Shown here one piece after another: positions 1-12,137 of a stretch of DNA of 64,000 nucleotides. Under the pieces are notes generated by a model. It ran no database searches, was not told where the DNA came from, and saw only the letters and a list, made by a program, of their open reading frames with translations. The stretch covers positions 1,364,001 to 1,428,000 of the forward strand of contig MU271150.1 in NCBI GenBank assembly GCA_021432605.1. Reading direction: 5' to 3'. The position numbers were made by a program, and so were the translations under genes. The stretch comes from Coniochaeta sp. PMI_546. Its lineage: Eukaryota; Ascomycota; Sordariomycetes; Coniochaetales; Coniochaetaceae. Numbering within the stretch: the first letter of the stretch is position 1; each line of letters opens with the position of its first letter.

Positions 1-2269
1 TTCCCCGGATCCGCACCACGACCGGCACCTTGACCTCCAGCTCCCTGAACGCAAGCACCACGCCTCTCGCAATCATGTCGCCCAACGTCAACCCGCCAAA
101 GATATTCACAAACACGACTTTTACCCGCGGATCGCGGAGGATAACCTCGAAGCTCTTCTTCACCGTCTCAGACGTCGCTTTGCCGCCCGTATCCAAAAAA
201 TTGGCCGCCCGTCCGCCCGCCAGGGCCAGAGCGTCGACGGTGTTCATTGCCAGCCCGGCGCCGTTGACCAGCGTGCCGATCGTTGCGTCTCCACCCGGGA
301 GTCGGATGTAGACTATTCCGTGTCTGGCTGCTTCGGCTTCGGCTTCCGTGTCGGGGTTCAGGCTGGCTGCTGCCACCGCCGCCGCTTGATGCAGGTCCGC
401 GTGGCGGCCTAGGCTCCTGTAGGCAGCATCGTCGAGGCCAAAGTTTGCGCCGACGACTTTTACTGCTCCCAACCGCTCGACGACGTGGGTTGAGAGGAAG
501 AATGCTTCGCGATCTTTGAAGATGGTGGCGAGGGCGCGGATGACGGAGCGGAGGGAGGAGGTTGTCGTGTCTGAACGGCTGAGTTGGAGGTGGGATGCTA
601 CACGGTCTATGGCGAGGGTTTCTTGTACCGAATAGGTGAAGGGGAAGCGCTTTGCTGTCGACGAGTCTAAGGTGGAAGAGGCGATTATGCAGGGAGACCG
701 GGCGGAGCGGTCTATGCCTATTGCGAGCAGACGGCGAATGCCAGTGCCCGAGTAGGTGGATGCGTTTATACCTTGTTCACGGAGGAGGTCGAAGGAAGTT
801 GATTCGGGAAGATATATGGTGCGCTTTTGGGTAGTTTTGAAAGGGTTGCGTTGAGGGAAGAGCTGAGCTGGCCGCCGGAGAAAGGTATGGAAGCTGCGAC
901 GCTGCGTCTCGGCAGTAAAGGAAGACTTGGTGGAGGGTGATGCTCGGACGAAGTTCTGTGCTTGGAGTCGTCTTTGGATTGCGTCTCCAAACTTGGCTGG
1001 GTGGTCCACCATGGTAACACCGGCATCCTGAAGCGCCTGAATCTTCGCTTTCGCGTCCGGCTCTCCTGGGATGGTGAAGGCACCAGCGTGGCCCATGATT
1101 CGGCCGTGAGCCTCATTTACACCCGCTACAAGAGCAACAATCGGTCTGAAAAAGTTGTGAGCAAGTTACTACGGGATGTTATAATGTAAATAAGGGGACA
1201 TACTTTGGTGACTTCGTGCGTGAATGGTAGTCCTTGATCCATGCTGCGGCGTCGAGTTCTCCTGTCCCTCCTATCTCACCAATGAGTGCGATTGCTTCTG
1301 TGTCAGGGTCAAGTTCCAGAATGCTGAGAGCTTCTCGCAGATCTGTGCCTGGAAGGATATCGCCGCCAACTCCTACGCATAGGCTCTGCCCGAGGCCAGC
1401 TCTGGTGGTCGATGCCACGGCTGGGCGCATGTCAGACTTCTCGTACGCAGAGAGTAGACAAGAGCATACGCTTACTTTCATAGCTCAGAGTACCTGATTT
1501 TGCAATAATGCCTACACTACCGGGCGAGAAACAGGGCAGTGGTTGGAAACCTATCCGACATTTGCCGATAGATGAGATTATGCCCGGGGAATTCGGTCCA
1601 ACGAGTCTCGACTTTGACTGAGTCTTGAGGATGGAGTGTATTCTTAGCATGTCGGTCAGTGGTATGTGCTCGGCTACGGCGACGACTAGAGGGACCTCGG
1701 CCTCGATAGCTTCCTCAATGGCACCAGCTGCTTGGTGGGCGGCAACGTATATACCAGTAGCATCTGGCTTGAGTTCCTCCATGGCCTACAGTATGGGGGT
1801 TAATTTCTGTTCATGACCTTTCCCAGGAAACATAGTCGAACCTTGCGGACACTCGGAAGAACGGGCAGACCTAGGTGCTCGCTCGTCCGGCCTGGAGTGA
1901 CACCGCCGACTATGTTGGTACCCCATGCTATCGAGTCTTTGGCGTTCGCTGTTGCCTATGTAATCTGGAGTAAGTGACAACGCTCGCATGGCTGACGGAC
2001 GCAGAAGTGCGCACCTGTCGACCTGTCAACAATCATTAGTAAATAATCACGAGTTAGTAAAAGGTAGAAGTAGGGATCTTGACTGCTCAGCCCTTACCAG
2101 TAAAGCCCTGGAATATCACCCGAGTATGGCGACCTATGCGCAGGTTGGGCAGAGTGGACTCGTAGGACTGATTTCTGCTTGTTGTGACAAACCCTCGAGA
2201 GCAGCATGACTGGCAACCGCGATCAAGTACTGAGAGTAAGCTCCGAGGCTTTCCTGCATGTGGTAACAT
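1..2269 (-). CDS. Mitochondrial succinyl-CoA ligase-like alpha-beta fusion (3' end beyond the window)
   Basis: Five exons are read on the minus strand: 2098-2269, 1842-1948, 1476-1785, 1204-1420 and 1-1145 (running off the left edge). The first about 45 residues (MLPHAGKPRSLLSVLDRG...) look like a mitochondrial presequence. Next comes a complete succinyl-CoA ligase alpha subunit: CoA-binding fold (VIFQGFT, GTNIVGGVTPGR), GPNSPGII, SGTLSYE, the conserved Glu in GEIGG and the phospho-acceptor His in MGHAGA. With no stop or intron the last exon continues through a linker into beta-subunit sequence: LVNGAGLAMNTVDA, NFLDTGG and VFVNIFGG of the C-terminal CoA-ligase domain. The ATP-grasp part is short. 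Where active beta chains have the EINPL and D(A/G)K ligands, this protein reads STHVV and VVGANF. The alpha half should bind CoA and carry phospho-His; a normal ATP or GTP reaction is doubtful. The family is sure. The fusion is seen directly. Loss of nucleotide binding is inferred from remembered family motifs. Confidence 0.85.
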
Positions 2270-2788
2270 GGCCTTTTACTGTATAAGTCTATAACACGAA
2301 GCTAGGCCGAGGCTGTGAGCTGTACTATAATGGCAACAATAATAAGTGCTGACGATATCAACAGCTGAGACTCAGAGTGAGCGAGGCGCGACACCGTAAT
2401 CTCAAGCAGATGAGGGGAATATTAGAGTATTATAGTATTGTGATATTGAAGCGCGAATGCCTCGTGTACATATATATAAGGTGTACAACGTGTAAGACCT
2501 CGTCTCCGGCATAAAGACGGGTATAACAGGTCGATGTGAGCCTTCGTGGGCTTTTGCGGGGTATTGATGCCGACTCGGAGCGAATTTCGGCGTACCGTAA
2601 CGCCATGTGACACGGCGCCGTGCGGACCGCCGAGTCTTCCAAGTTCCGGTAATGTGACCGGCAGAGTGCGGTGCTACCTGCCTCTAGAGGTAGACATTTG
2701 ATGTTTAGGTCTCGCGTATCGTACAGACTGCGACCGTACAGTAGATGTTGCTAAAGCTTTAGCCGTTCGTAACGTGGGCCACGTCGGT
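2270..2788. promoter_or_regulatory. Upstream region of the SCS-like gene
   Basis: This 519-bp gap lies between the start of the leftward SCS-like gene and the stop of cox19, so it should hold the SCS-like promoter and the cox19 3' UTR. A near-palindromic TA-rich block (ACATATATATAAGGTGTACA, about 2468-2487) lies some 200 bp upstream of the SCS-like start and could be a TATA-like element. No coding signal was found. Confidence 0.35.
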
Positions 2789-3269
2789 TTACCATTGCAG
2801 CTCGCCCTTGACGCCCTTTTCCTTCTCGAGTTTCTTGTCTTCTTTCGAATCTTTGAATCCGAGATTCTTGAAGTCGTCCTTGGCCATCAGATTGCTAGTT
2901 TGGATTGAGTAATCAGTGCCTTTGAGGACTTCCAGAGTGCAGACTCACTGATCCATTCGGCAAGCCAGATATGACTTGGCTAGGTTCCGGCACTCATCTT
3001 CGTTGACGCCCCTGACCTTCTTGATGCAGTTCAGGTAGCTCTTCATCACCTTTGTGCACTCGCCTGTGAAATGTAGTGTTAGGGATTTGAGCGTCGCAAA
3101 TACGTGGTCAAACCTACCTTCATGATCGAGAGGAAAGCTCCCGCGTTGTGGGCTGAATGGAGAGGTGTCAGCCATAGTCCATATGACCGCAAGATCGACA
3201 GGCACTCTTTGAGACTTACGGAGTTGGCTTGGTAGAAGGGAGAGCACCGGGACTTCCAAATGTACTCAT
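2789..3269 (-). CDS. cox19: Cytochrome c oxidase assembly protein COX19
   Basis: Four exons (3220-3269, 3118-3152, 2949-3063, 2789-2894) total 306 nt and give a 101-residue protein starting [17 protein letters not shown]. It has the [12 protein letters not shown] block and two CX9C motifs ([11 protein letters not shown] and [11 protein letters not shown]) typical of the coiled-coil-helix-coiled-coil-helix fold, ending in the family's DFKNLGF signature and a charged tail. COX19 is an intermembrane-space and cytosolic protein needed for copper delivery to cytochrome c oxidase; it is imported and oxidised by the Mia40 relay, which recognises the twin CX9C. Every intron has GT-AG ends and all phases agree (2, 1, 2). 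The start was chosen because it begins the conserved fungal N-terminus and lies upstream of the first intron. It is divergent from dnm1. Length and motif order match the family, so the call is firm. Confidence 0.95.
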
Positions 3270-3936
3270 AGCGAATGTCTGGTGGTGCAGCTTCTTCTGT
3301 TTCTCTCTCACTTCCCATCATTCGATCTCACTTCGCAAAGGCTCGTCTCCCCACAAGAGAATGCGAAAGCAGTATGGCTTACGTAAGGCCAATGTGAGTG
3401 AGAAGGGAAAAGCCACCACGTCATCAAGCCACTTGGCCCCTGCTGCCGCCACACTTTCAGCAATCAGGGAAGGTCTGACGCGGTGGGCCAGGCACCATGG
3501 GAACTGGGGACTGGGGACCGTGGACCGTGCATAATTCTTGGAAATTGAGACGCAGCAATGCGCGCGATGCTCTATCAACGGCCAACATCGGGACTTTGAA
3601 CGAGTCGAGTTCGAGCCACATTAAGATTTCTGCGGGCACCCACCGCATGACTTGACTTGTCGTCACTTGTCCTTCTTCAATCTCACAACCGAATATCACG
3701 AGGCTGCGCTCACATCCCTTCTGCTTTTCCTCCCTTCGCTCTGGGACCGTTCAAGTTCTCTTCACTCGTGGGCCGTGCCGGTTACAGCTTTTATTTTTGT
3801 TGCCCCCTTCAGCCGAGCCGAGTGTCTGCAACCCGGTCAACATAAACAACCACCATCGTCATCACCACGACACCTTCATCTGCTCCCGAGAGTCTTGTCT
3901 TTGGTATAGGAGCACATACAGATAAAGGCGTTCACC
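3270..3936. promoter_or_regulatory. Divergent promoter region, cox19 / dnm1
   Basis: These 667 bp separate the two divergent starts and must contain both promoters. Short ORFs occur on both strands but none shows family similarity or plausible splicing. The dnm1-proximal half (about 3660-3930) is pyrimidine-rich with CCTTCTTC and CACCATCGTCATCACC runs, as is common in fungal 5' leaders. The dnm1 start context is CACCATGG, a good Kozak match. Confidence 0.5.
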
Positions 3937-6558
3937 ATGGCCACTCTAGGCGATGATTTGTTGGGGACCGTCAACAAGTTGCAGGACTTGGTCTTCAACA
4001 CCATCGGCAACGACTCCCTTGACCTGCCCCAGATCGTACGAATACCCCTGAATCCCAGACGTCGTCAAACACCTCCAGCAGCTAATGTATTGCGTCTTTT
4101 GATCACAGGTTGTCGTCGGATCACAATCCGCCGGAAAGTCGTCGGTTCTCGAAAACATTGTCGGCCGCGATTTCTTGCCCCGCGGCAGTGGTATCGTCAC
4201 GCGCAGACCCCTGATCCTACAACTGATCAACGTCCCCCAAAGCGAGGCCGAGGACACCCTAGATGCCGGCTACCGGAATCCTACAGCAGCTGCTCGAGAC
4301 GAGTGGGCCGAGTTTCATCACATTCCGAATCGGAGGTTCACTGACTTTGGCGACGTCAAGCGAGAGATTGAGAACGAGACGGCTCGCGTAGCGGGCAGCA
4401 ACAAGGGCATCAACCGTCAACCGATCAACTTGAAGATATACTCCCCTCATGTTCTCAACCTCACCCTCGTTGACCTGCCCGGTCTCACAAAGGTAGGCAT
4501 ATCATATACTAGCTCCGGTCATCGTGCATCCCTCGCTAAATTCGTCTTTCAAGGTGCCCATTGGAGATCAACCCACCGATATCGAGAAGCAGACCCGGAA
4601 TCTCATCTCCGAGTACATCGCGAAGCCGAACAGCATAATCCTGGCCGTATCGCCCGCAAATGTCGATATCGTCAATTCTGAAGCTCTCAAACTTGCCAGA
4701 CATGTAGATCCCCTCGGGAGGAGGACAATCGGTGTCCTCACAAAGGTCGACCTGATGGATCATGGGACCAACGCCCTAGACATTCTCTCTGGACGTGTGT
4801 ACCCGTTGAAGTTGGGATGGATCGGTGTCGTGAACCGGTCGCAGCAAGACATCCAGGGGAACAAGCCGATGGAGGAGGCCCTGAAGTCGGAAGCCGAGTT
4901 CTTCAGACATCACCCGGCATACCGGAATATCGCCAATCGCTGCGGTACAAAGTTTCTTGCGAAAACACTAAACACCACCCTGATGGCGCATATCCGTGAT
5001 CGTCTCCCCGATATCAAGGCACGCCTCAACACCCTGATGGGCCAGACCCAACAAGAACTGGCCAGCTACGGTGATATGCACTTCCACGGCAAGGAACACA
5101 GGGGGTCGCTCATTCTACAACTCATGACACGATTCGCTACGTCATTTATCTCTTCCATCGACGGTACCTCCACGGAAATCTCGACAAAGGAGCTCTGTGG
5201 TGGTGCGCGCATCTACTACATCTTCAACTCTGTCTTCGGTAGCGCTCTGGAGTCCATTGATCCCACATCCAACCTCTCTGCTCTCGATATCCGGACAGCT
5301 ATCCGCAACTCGACCGGACCACGGCCCAGTCTGTTCGTGCCCGAGATGGCCTTTGACCTCCTCGTAAAGCCTCAGATTAAGATGCTAGAAATCCCGAGTC
5401 AGCGGTGCGTTGAGCTGGTGTACGAAGAGCTTATCAAGATCTGCCACACCTGCGGCTCTACAGAGCTGTCTCGCTTCCCTCGCCTACAAGGCAAGCTCAT
5501 TGAGGTCGTCTCCGATCTGCTACGAGAGCGACTAGGCCCAGCCTCGCAATATGTCGAGTCTCTCATCTCTATCCAGCGCGCATACATCAACACCAACCAT
5601 CCCAACTTCCTGGGAGCGGCCGCAGCAATGAGCAACGTCGTCACCAACAAGCAAGAACGGGAGCGCAAGCGCCTACTCCAGGAGGAGCGGGAGCGCCGGG
5701 AACGGAGAAGGATGAAGGAGCTAGGCACAAACGGTACCGACACACCCATCGAAGAGGAGGAGGAGACGTCCACTGTCGTAGACCACAAGCACGACTCGGC
5801 CGCCGCGCGGAAACATGCGAAGGGCAGCATCCGGAGCATGTCACCAGCCATACGGGAGAACGGCGCGAGCGGCCTCAGCGCCGCGCTGAATGGACGGGGT
5901 ACGTCGCCGTCAAGGTTCAGCCAGCAGCAATCGGTTTCCACGGCAAAGGATTCGTTCCTCAACTACTTCTTTGGTAAAGACGGACCAGGCTCGTCGTCGT
6001 TCAACCCGCCAGCCAACCTACCGCATGCAAACATCGGCCGCCACGTCAGCCAGATGTCGGAGCCGACATTCAGCCAGAGTATCCGAACGGTAGAAAAGCC
6101 TCTGCGCTCGCCCATCCAGAGCATGAAGCCCGACGATGATTATGCCATGGGTCTGGCCAAGGCGCCACCATTTGGTGCTGACTTTGTATGTTTCCCCTTT
6201 TTGCCTTTATCCGACTCATCGACAGTTACTAACCGCTGTGAAACAGGGCTCAACCGGCGAGCCCGCCCTGACAGACCGCGAGGCGATGGAGACGGAGCTG
6301 ATCCGCGCCCTGATCAGCTCGTACTTCAACATCGTGCGCGAGTCGATCGCGGACCAGGTCCCCAAGGCCATCATGCACCTGCTGGTGAACCACTGCAAGG
6401 ACGTGGTGCAGAACCGGCTCGTGTCCGAGCTCTACAAGGAGGCCATGTTCGAGGAGCTCCTCTACGAAGACGACGGGGTCAAGAAGGAGCGCGAGAAGTG
6501 CGAGAAGCTGCTGCAGACGTATCGGGAGGCGGCCAAGATCATTGGCGAGGTTATATAA
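3937..6558 (+). CDS. dnm1: Dynamin-related GTPase DNM1 (mitochondrial and peroxisomal fission)
   Basis: Four exons (3937-4035, 4109-4492, 4554-6185, 6247-6558) give 808 residues. The N-terminus ([20 protein letters not shown]) is of the Dnm1/Drp1 type rather than Vps1. The GTPase domain shows the P-loop GSQSAGKS (residues 37-44), GIVTRRP switch, DLPG (155-158) and TKVD (224-227). The middle/stalk domain follows, then a low-complexity variable insert rich in R, E and S (about 530-690). The last exon encodes the GTPase effector domain with the [19 protein letters not shown] block. The enzyme is recruited from the cytosol to mitochondria and peroxisomes by Fis1/Mdv1-type adaptors, assembles into spirals and constricts membranes by GTP hydrolysis. 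The intron before the effector domain contains no extra coding. Length fits fungal Dnm1. Vps1 is the only alternative and is disfavoured by the N-terminus. Confidence 0.97.
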
Positions 6559-7175
6559 GGCCTCTTGTTCTGTCCCCCCAAATGCGGGGATAGGTACGGC
6601 TTGTTTAGAACTTCGGAGATTCACCGGGCGTGTGCGTGTGTGTGTGTGGTTTTCCCCATTTGGTTGGGAGGTCGAGGACTCTGCTCTTGTCTGATTACGT
6701 TGTATTTTGACGATTTGTAAAAACAAGGGCCAACTGGACCGGATCGACTCTGGACAACTTCTCTCCGTATGCTCACGCCTGTTTGTATCTCGAGATCTGT
6801 ACATAGTGAGCGAACAGGAATGCTACTCAGTCCCGGATTGTAAAATGATCTCTGTCTCATACCTTTCCTCGTAGCGGTTGCGGGCCGTGACTGGTGAGCA
6901 CAGAGATATCGTAGAAACAAAGGCCAAGTGACAAGGGTTGATAATTTAGACGAGAAAACATCTCTTGAAGCGAGTCTAAAGCTATATAGTGCCCGATTAG
7001 ATATGGTAGGTCTGCCCTCCTCTCTGCCAGCAATGAGGTGTGACAGTTTGCCACTAGCAATACACACACAACGCCATAAGGCACTCTCGCATCCAGAACC
7101 ACTCCATGGTGGACTTGGTTGTCAGCCGGCCATTCTCAACGACCGGGAGCGTCTCGACTCTTGTTTACCGCTTAT
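6559..7175. other. Convergent 3' intergenic region, dnm1 / F-box gene
   Basis: This 617-bp gap lies between two convergent stop codons. It holds a short TG/GT run (GTGTGCGTGTGTGTGTGTGG, about 6630-6649) and A/T-rich stretches suited to 3'-end formation. The small ORFs here have no recognisable similarity. Confidence 0.4.
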
Positions 7176-10100
7176 CTATTCATATCGCACCTGCCTCCGC
7201 TGATATTCCACGTTCCCAGGAGGCGGAGCAGCGGGATACCTAGGATCGTACTCCTCCTCATCATACCCTCCCCGCGCAGGAGGCCCAGGCCTCGAAGCGG
7301 GGCGCTGGTATTGGTGCGTCGGATAGTCGCTTCCCCAGGTGCGAGCTGAGGTTAGTGGGAGGGGGTAATCTTCTCCGTGATGCTGTGGCGGCGGAGCTTC
7401 GTGGGGAGGGGGTCGGGCGTACACGTCGTCGCCCGACGGATGGGGAAGGTATCGTTCTGGACCGGCTCTGCCTGTGCCAACGGGTGGTTGGCGTTCTCTT
7501 GGCCGTTCCGCTTCGTAGGCGTAGTCGTAATACGCCGGCTCTGGGGGCGGGGCACGGCCTATAGGTCGGCGGATGAAGTAGGAGCCTTGAGCGTCGATGA
7601 TTTCCACAATCTCATAGAGTTGGCCTGTTGGAGGGCCCCGCGGTGGTGGTGGTACGAGGTCTTCGGGATAGGACGAGCGGTGGCGGTAGTCTTGGGACAA
7701 GCGCTCTTGCGGAGGAGGCCGGTCGTAGATGGCTTGCTCTTCCGGCCTGTATCCACGGTCGTATGGTCGATGTATGTCTGGACGGCGGGACTGAGGTGCA
7801 CCATGATGTTCGGCAGGGAGGGGAGCCTGGCCCCGGGGCTCATATCTGAACTCCTCAGGACCGGGACGTGATGATGCGTAATACTCAGGGTACTGGTCGC
7901 CATACGTGTCGCCATACGTTCTAGGTTCGGGAACCCTTTGCTTACGCTCAGGGTGCTCCTCGCGAGCACTTGAAACATAGGGATCAGCAGGAGTTGTTGG
8001 TCTGCCACGAGATATAATTGGATCAGGGTAATGCTCGAGGGGTCTCCTGCTTGTCTCGGGAGCGACATTGGCCCGCGAATGCAAGCCTTCCATATAAGCA
8101 GTCAAGGTTTGTGCTCTTTGCTGCGGCTGGCTCTGAGTGCCAGGTCGACGGTTCTGTTCGAGGTGCATCTCGAGAGCATCCAGCAGGCTCAGCTCCTCTT
8201 CAGGAGGACGATCGTTTCGATGCGGAGCCCGACCTCTCGACTCGTGCTCCATATCACCTCTGTTCTCTGTGGCTGCCGCCTGTGGCTGATCTTGGTTCAG
8301 CTTCGGCGCAATCTCACTTGTTTGCTCCGTCTCCGGTCTTACAGAAGCTCTGAGAACTCGTGCAGTAGCCGCGCGATCGTTGGCCCACATGGCCCGCAAC
8401 TCTTCTTCCCGTGCCTTCTCCTCGTCGGGCAACTTAGGCTCCTCGTCCTTCATATTGGAGTCAGAACCCCCATGCCTGTGCTGGCCACTTTGGCCATTCT
8501 GAGCATATCTCTTCTTCTCCCTGCGTGTCCACTTTGCATTCTGCTGTTGCCGTGGCCGTGATCCCTGTGATGAACGGCTGCTGTTCTCCTCACGTCCAGG
8601 GGCATCAAAATCGGCCACTGAGGCGATAACGGGGTTAGGAAGTGCTTGTTCAGGTTGATAGGCGGGAGCTTGAGAGGGGTGTGGGACGTAAGCATTGACC
8701 GCGGGTCCCTGCGCGTAACCGGGCTGTGACTGATATAGGCTATGGGCTTCAGGAACATGTTGACCTTGACTTTGATGGGAACCCTGTTGTTGCGTATAGA
8801 AGCGCTCATGATTGTCGACAGCGGGTGGAAGAGTGGTGGCTGGATATTGGGGTTCCGGCTGGTATGTGGGATGATGTTGAGGATGCTGTCCATGATAGGG
8901 TGTAGCGGCAGCGGTCGCCGTCGGTCCAAAAATTTCTGGAAATGCTTCGGAGAATAACTTGTGTTTGTAACCGTCAGAACCGACAGCGTTGCGGAGCTTA
9001 GCCAAGACAGCAGGGTCTGGCAGTAAGATCATGTCGGCCGTCCAATCTAACGGTGGAGAGTTCGGCGCCTCCCTCTGCATGGCCTCAACATGCTTGCTCT
9101 GGAAGTGATTCACAAGCTGCGGCAGAGAGAAGCTTTTCCTTTCCTCCTGAATGTAAGGTGCGTTACCTAAGCCAAGCTGACATGCCTTGCATGCTAGCGT
9201 GTTGATGTTGCGAACAGGTCGCATATCCTTATGATTCGATAAGCCGTCTTGGAAGATTGCCAAGGTCGGTGTTTCTGAGAATCTGGCCCTGAACCTCTTG
9301 ACGACATGATGTATGGTGACAAAAATCCTGACACTACCAGGTAAGTCACGTATGTTTGCGGTGGCACTCCAAATCTCTCGGGAATTCCTAACTATGTCTT
9401 CAAGCTGAGCCGGGTACGGAGCCTGAGCCGCGGCATACCCAGGAGCGCCACTGCTCGAATAACCACCTGGACCATAGCTGTAAGGTCCTGGAACAGTGGA
9501 GGGCGTTGGAACCGGGACAGGTGCTGATGATATAGGCTGCTGATAACCCCCTACCTGAGGTGGTGTAGGGATATGAGCATATAATCCGTTGGGTATTGGT
9601 CCCGTTTGGTACGGAACCAACCCAGGATGGGAAGCATAAGGTTGAGCTGGAAGCCCTGGAGGGGGAGGTACATAGTTAGGATTTGGGGGATAAGCCGGGT
9701 ACTGATTTTGGTACTGTTGCTCGCCGTATGGAGGAGCACCGAATGGAGGACCTGGCGTAAATGGTTGACCAAGCGGAGGGACCGCTGGACCAGGAGGAGG
9801 AGGCGCATAATTGTTGAAGGGATAAGCTGGCAAAGAAGTTGCAGCTGCAGGGTATGGCGTGGGTCCGGGAACGGGATAGCTGACCTTGATTTGGCCCTCT
9901 GGGTTAAACGGCGGCTCCTCCGGCCATTCCGTCCTCCAGTGGACGACTATGTTCCCGGAACTGAGCTTATCAGTATGCTTTGCAGCGTAGTGTTGGACAA
10001 CGCCTTCGAATCCGAAAGGCTTGGCAGCGCAGCCGTTGCAAAAGAAAACCTCCTTTCTGAAAGGGACAGTGAGTGGCTTGATCTTCGTATCGAAGATCCA

Positions 10101-12137
10101 CCTCATATTCTCCAATGTAAGCTTCTGCGTGAAAGGACCTTCGGCAGGATCGGTCACAGGCTCTTTACCAGCTGCTTTTCCAGCTTCCGCGTCCTTGGAC
10201 ACTTGAGCATAGAACCGCTTGCGAATATAGATGAGAGCCTCGGCGGCAAATCTCGAGCAGTTGTCCTGCTTGACCTTCTTCCCTTTGTCCCAGGAGTCGC
10301 GGATGAACTCGTCAGCATACCGGACAATTCGAGCGCGTAAAGGAGCCTGAACCTCCTCCCAGTCCCGGTCGACGGCATCTTTAGCTTCCTTGGTGGTTGC
10401 CAAAGTCGCCTCAAGGTGACTGTTCTTGTCCGGCCCTTGGATCATCCGAATCTGAGCAGACACTCTGTTCTCTATCTCCTCTGCCTCAGATCTCTCCGCC
10501 AAAAGCCGGGGTTTCAGCAGCTCCCAAGCGTTGTCGTCTAGGGCTGTAATCAGTTGAGTTGCGGCTTGGAAGGATACCATATGCCGAAGAATGTTTGGGA
10601 GCAGAGGAGGATCCAAGAGGGATGCTCGACGTTCAATCTCGGCTCTTCTCGCAGCTTTTAACTGAGACACCTCTCCCAAGGTTCGCTCGTGACGTACATG
10701 TCCTGCGGCTTGATGTTGGTCTACTAAGGATATTCTCACGTCAGTCTCAACGCCTTGGTGTCTAGGTTTCTATAGCATTTGCAGCTTACATGTCTTTGAG
10801 ACCGTCATCGCTGTCGATGTTTGAGAAGCAACGGTGCCGATTAGTGCGTAGGGGTCTGTCACGTAGCGGATTTGCTGAAGCGAACCTGTGTTTGCCCACT
10901 TCTCCCACTTCCGAGATTCGTTGAGTCGAGATTGACCTCGATGCTCAAGGCCTTTCGACCACTCTTCCACGGTACCCGAGCCCAATGCCTTGACAGAGAT
11001 AAATTCTTGTTTGATCTCTTGGACATCAGAGGCCAGGAAAAGTTTCGTAACCTGGACGTTGGCGGGCAGTTGACCTTGCTCGATAGTGCTGAGACTCACG
11101 ACATGAAGCTCCTTCGTGATGTGAACAAAAGGTAGTGCTGGGATCAAGGTTGAAGGAACAGTGGAGGAAAGAAGCACGTCAATCTCCTGCGGGTCTGTTA
11201 GATGGAGAGGTTTGCTTTGCCAGGATCGTCGCCTGTCGCCAGCGTTTGTTCACAGAGCCACGGAGGAGAAGAAATAACTAACCTTGGTAGCCTTTTCTAA
11301 GAGACAAGGTCCACAGACACGGATAGCGAAGGGCCATATCAAAGCTACACCGCCTAAGCCCGGGCCGCTGTGCACGTTATCTGGCGGTAAGTCTGAATCA
11401 CGGGCATCGGACTTGCTGCACTCCTGACACTTTGTCGAGCACAGCGACCTCCACATACTAAGCTCGCTCATGGACCTGAGGGGAGCCGGCATATGTGGCC
11501 AAAAGAAGCGTCTCGACTTCAGCCAGATATGATTTGGCTTCAAGACACTCAGCACGCCTCGAGATGCAGAGGGCGGGGAGTCAATCTCAGCTGAAGATGA
11601 AGGATTGAGATACTGGTGGAATAATTTGTTGACACGCAACAAATTACCCAGGGTCTTTGGGGGACAGAAAGTAAATATGTGATGCCAGACCTCAGGGGCA
11701 AGTAGAGACTTGTCCGAAACTATGCCATTGCTGCCGGGGGACTTCTCAATACCATCGTCAAGCCGAGCTTTCTTGTAAGTCTCAGATGTTGATAGCTCTT
11801 CTGTTTCCGAGCCTTGGGAGTCTCCTCCAGGGGATTTGCGCTTCTTAGAAGTCGCATGCATTCCGTCCATCGTTATCTCCTTTTCGTCATGTCCTGGCTG
11901 TGGTTCGTGCCTGGTAGCTGGATCGGCGGAATCGCTATCGTCGGAATCGTTGCTGTCGCTGTCGGAGTCGGAGGACATGGTCATATCAGAGGCCCCATCA
12001 TCGCTGCCGTGTTGTTCGGCAGCTGAGTTGGAAGACGTCTTTGCGAAGAGATCGCCGTTATCAATATGTGAAGCCCCTTCCGATGGTCCAGTCCATGCGC
12101 CCCGTTCCGATCCGGCGTCTTCTTGCCCCATCTCCAT
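7176..12137 (-). CDS. Large F-box protein with two C-x2-C...H-x4-H segments and disordered C-terminus
   Basis: Three exons (11283-12137, 10790-11186, 7176-10723) total 4,800 nt, 1,599 residues. Intron 2 has donor GTAAGC, a GACTGAC branch site and TTAG acceptor; this choice alone keeps the frame with a normal intron length. The acidic/Ser N-terminus (SDSDSDSNDSDDSDSAD, about 56-72) precedes an F-box (about 143-180, SLLAPEVWHHIFTFCPP), then clustered cysteines (C-x3-C-x2-C and CGPC) that may bind zinc. The mid region has an R/K/E-rich helical stretch and two finger-like units: FFCNGC...QHYAAKH and ACKACQ...NHFQSKH, each C-x2-C followed by H-x4-H. The rest is P/Q/Y-rich and probably disordered. 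An SCF adaptor role follows from the F-box, but the target is unknown. The architecture resembles an uncharacterised fungal family; I cannot name a function. Nuclear location is suggested by basic patches such as TSKKRKSP. Confidence 0.85.

Noticed and set aside
10770-11177. A separate gene ending at a stop near 10770
   Set aside because: The stop lies inside intron 2 of the F-box gene. Splicing GTAAGC to TTAG gives one frame with a total divisible by three.
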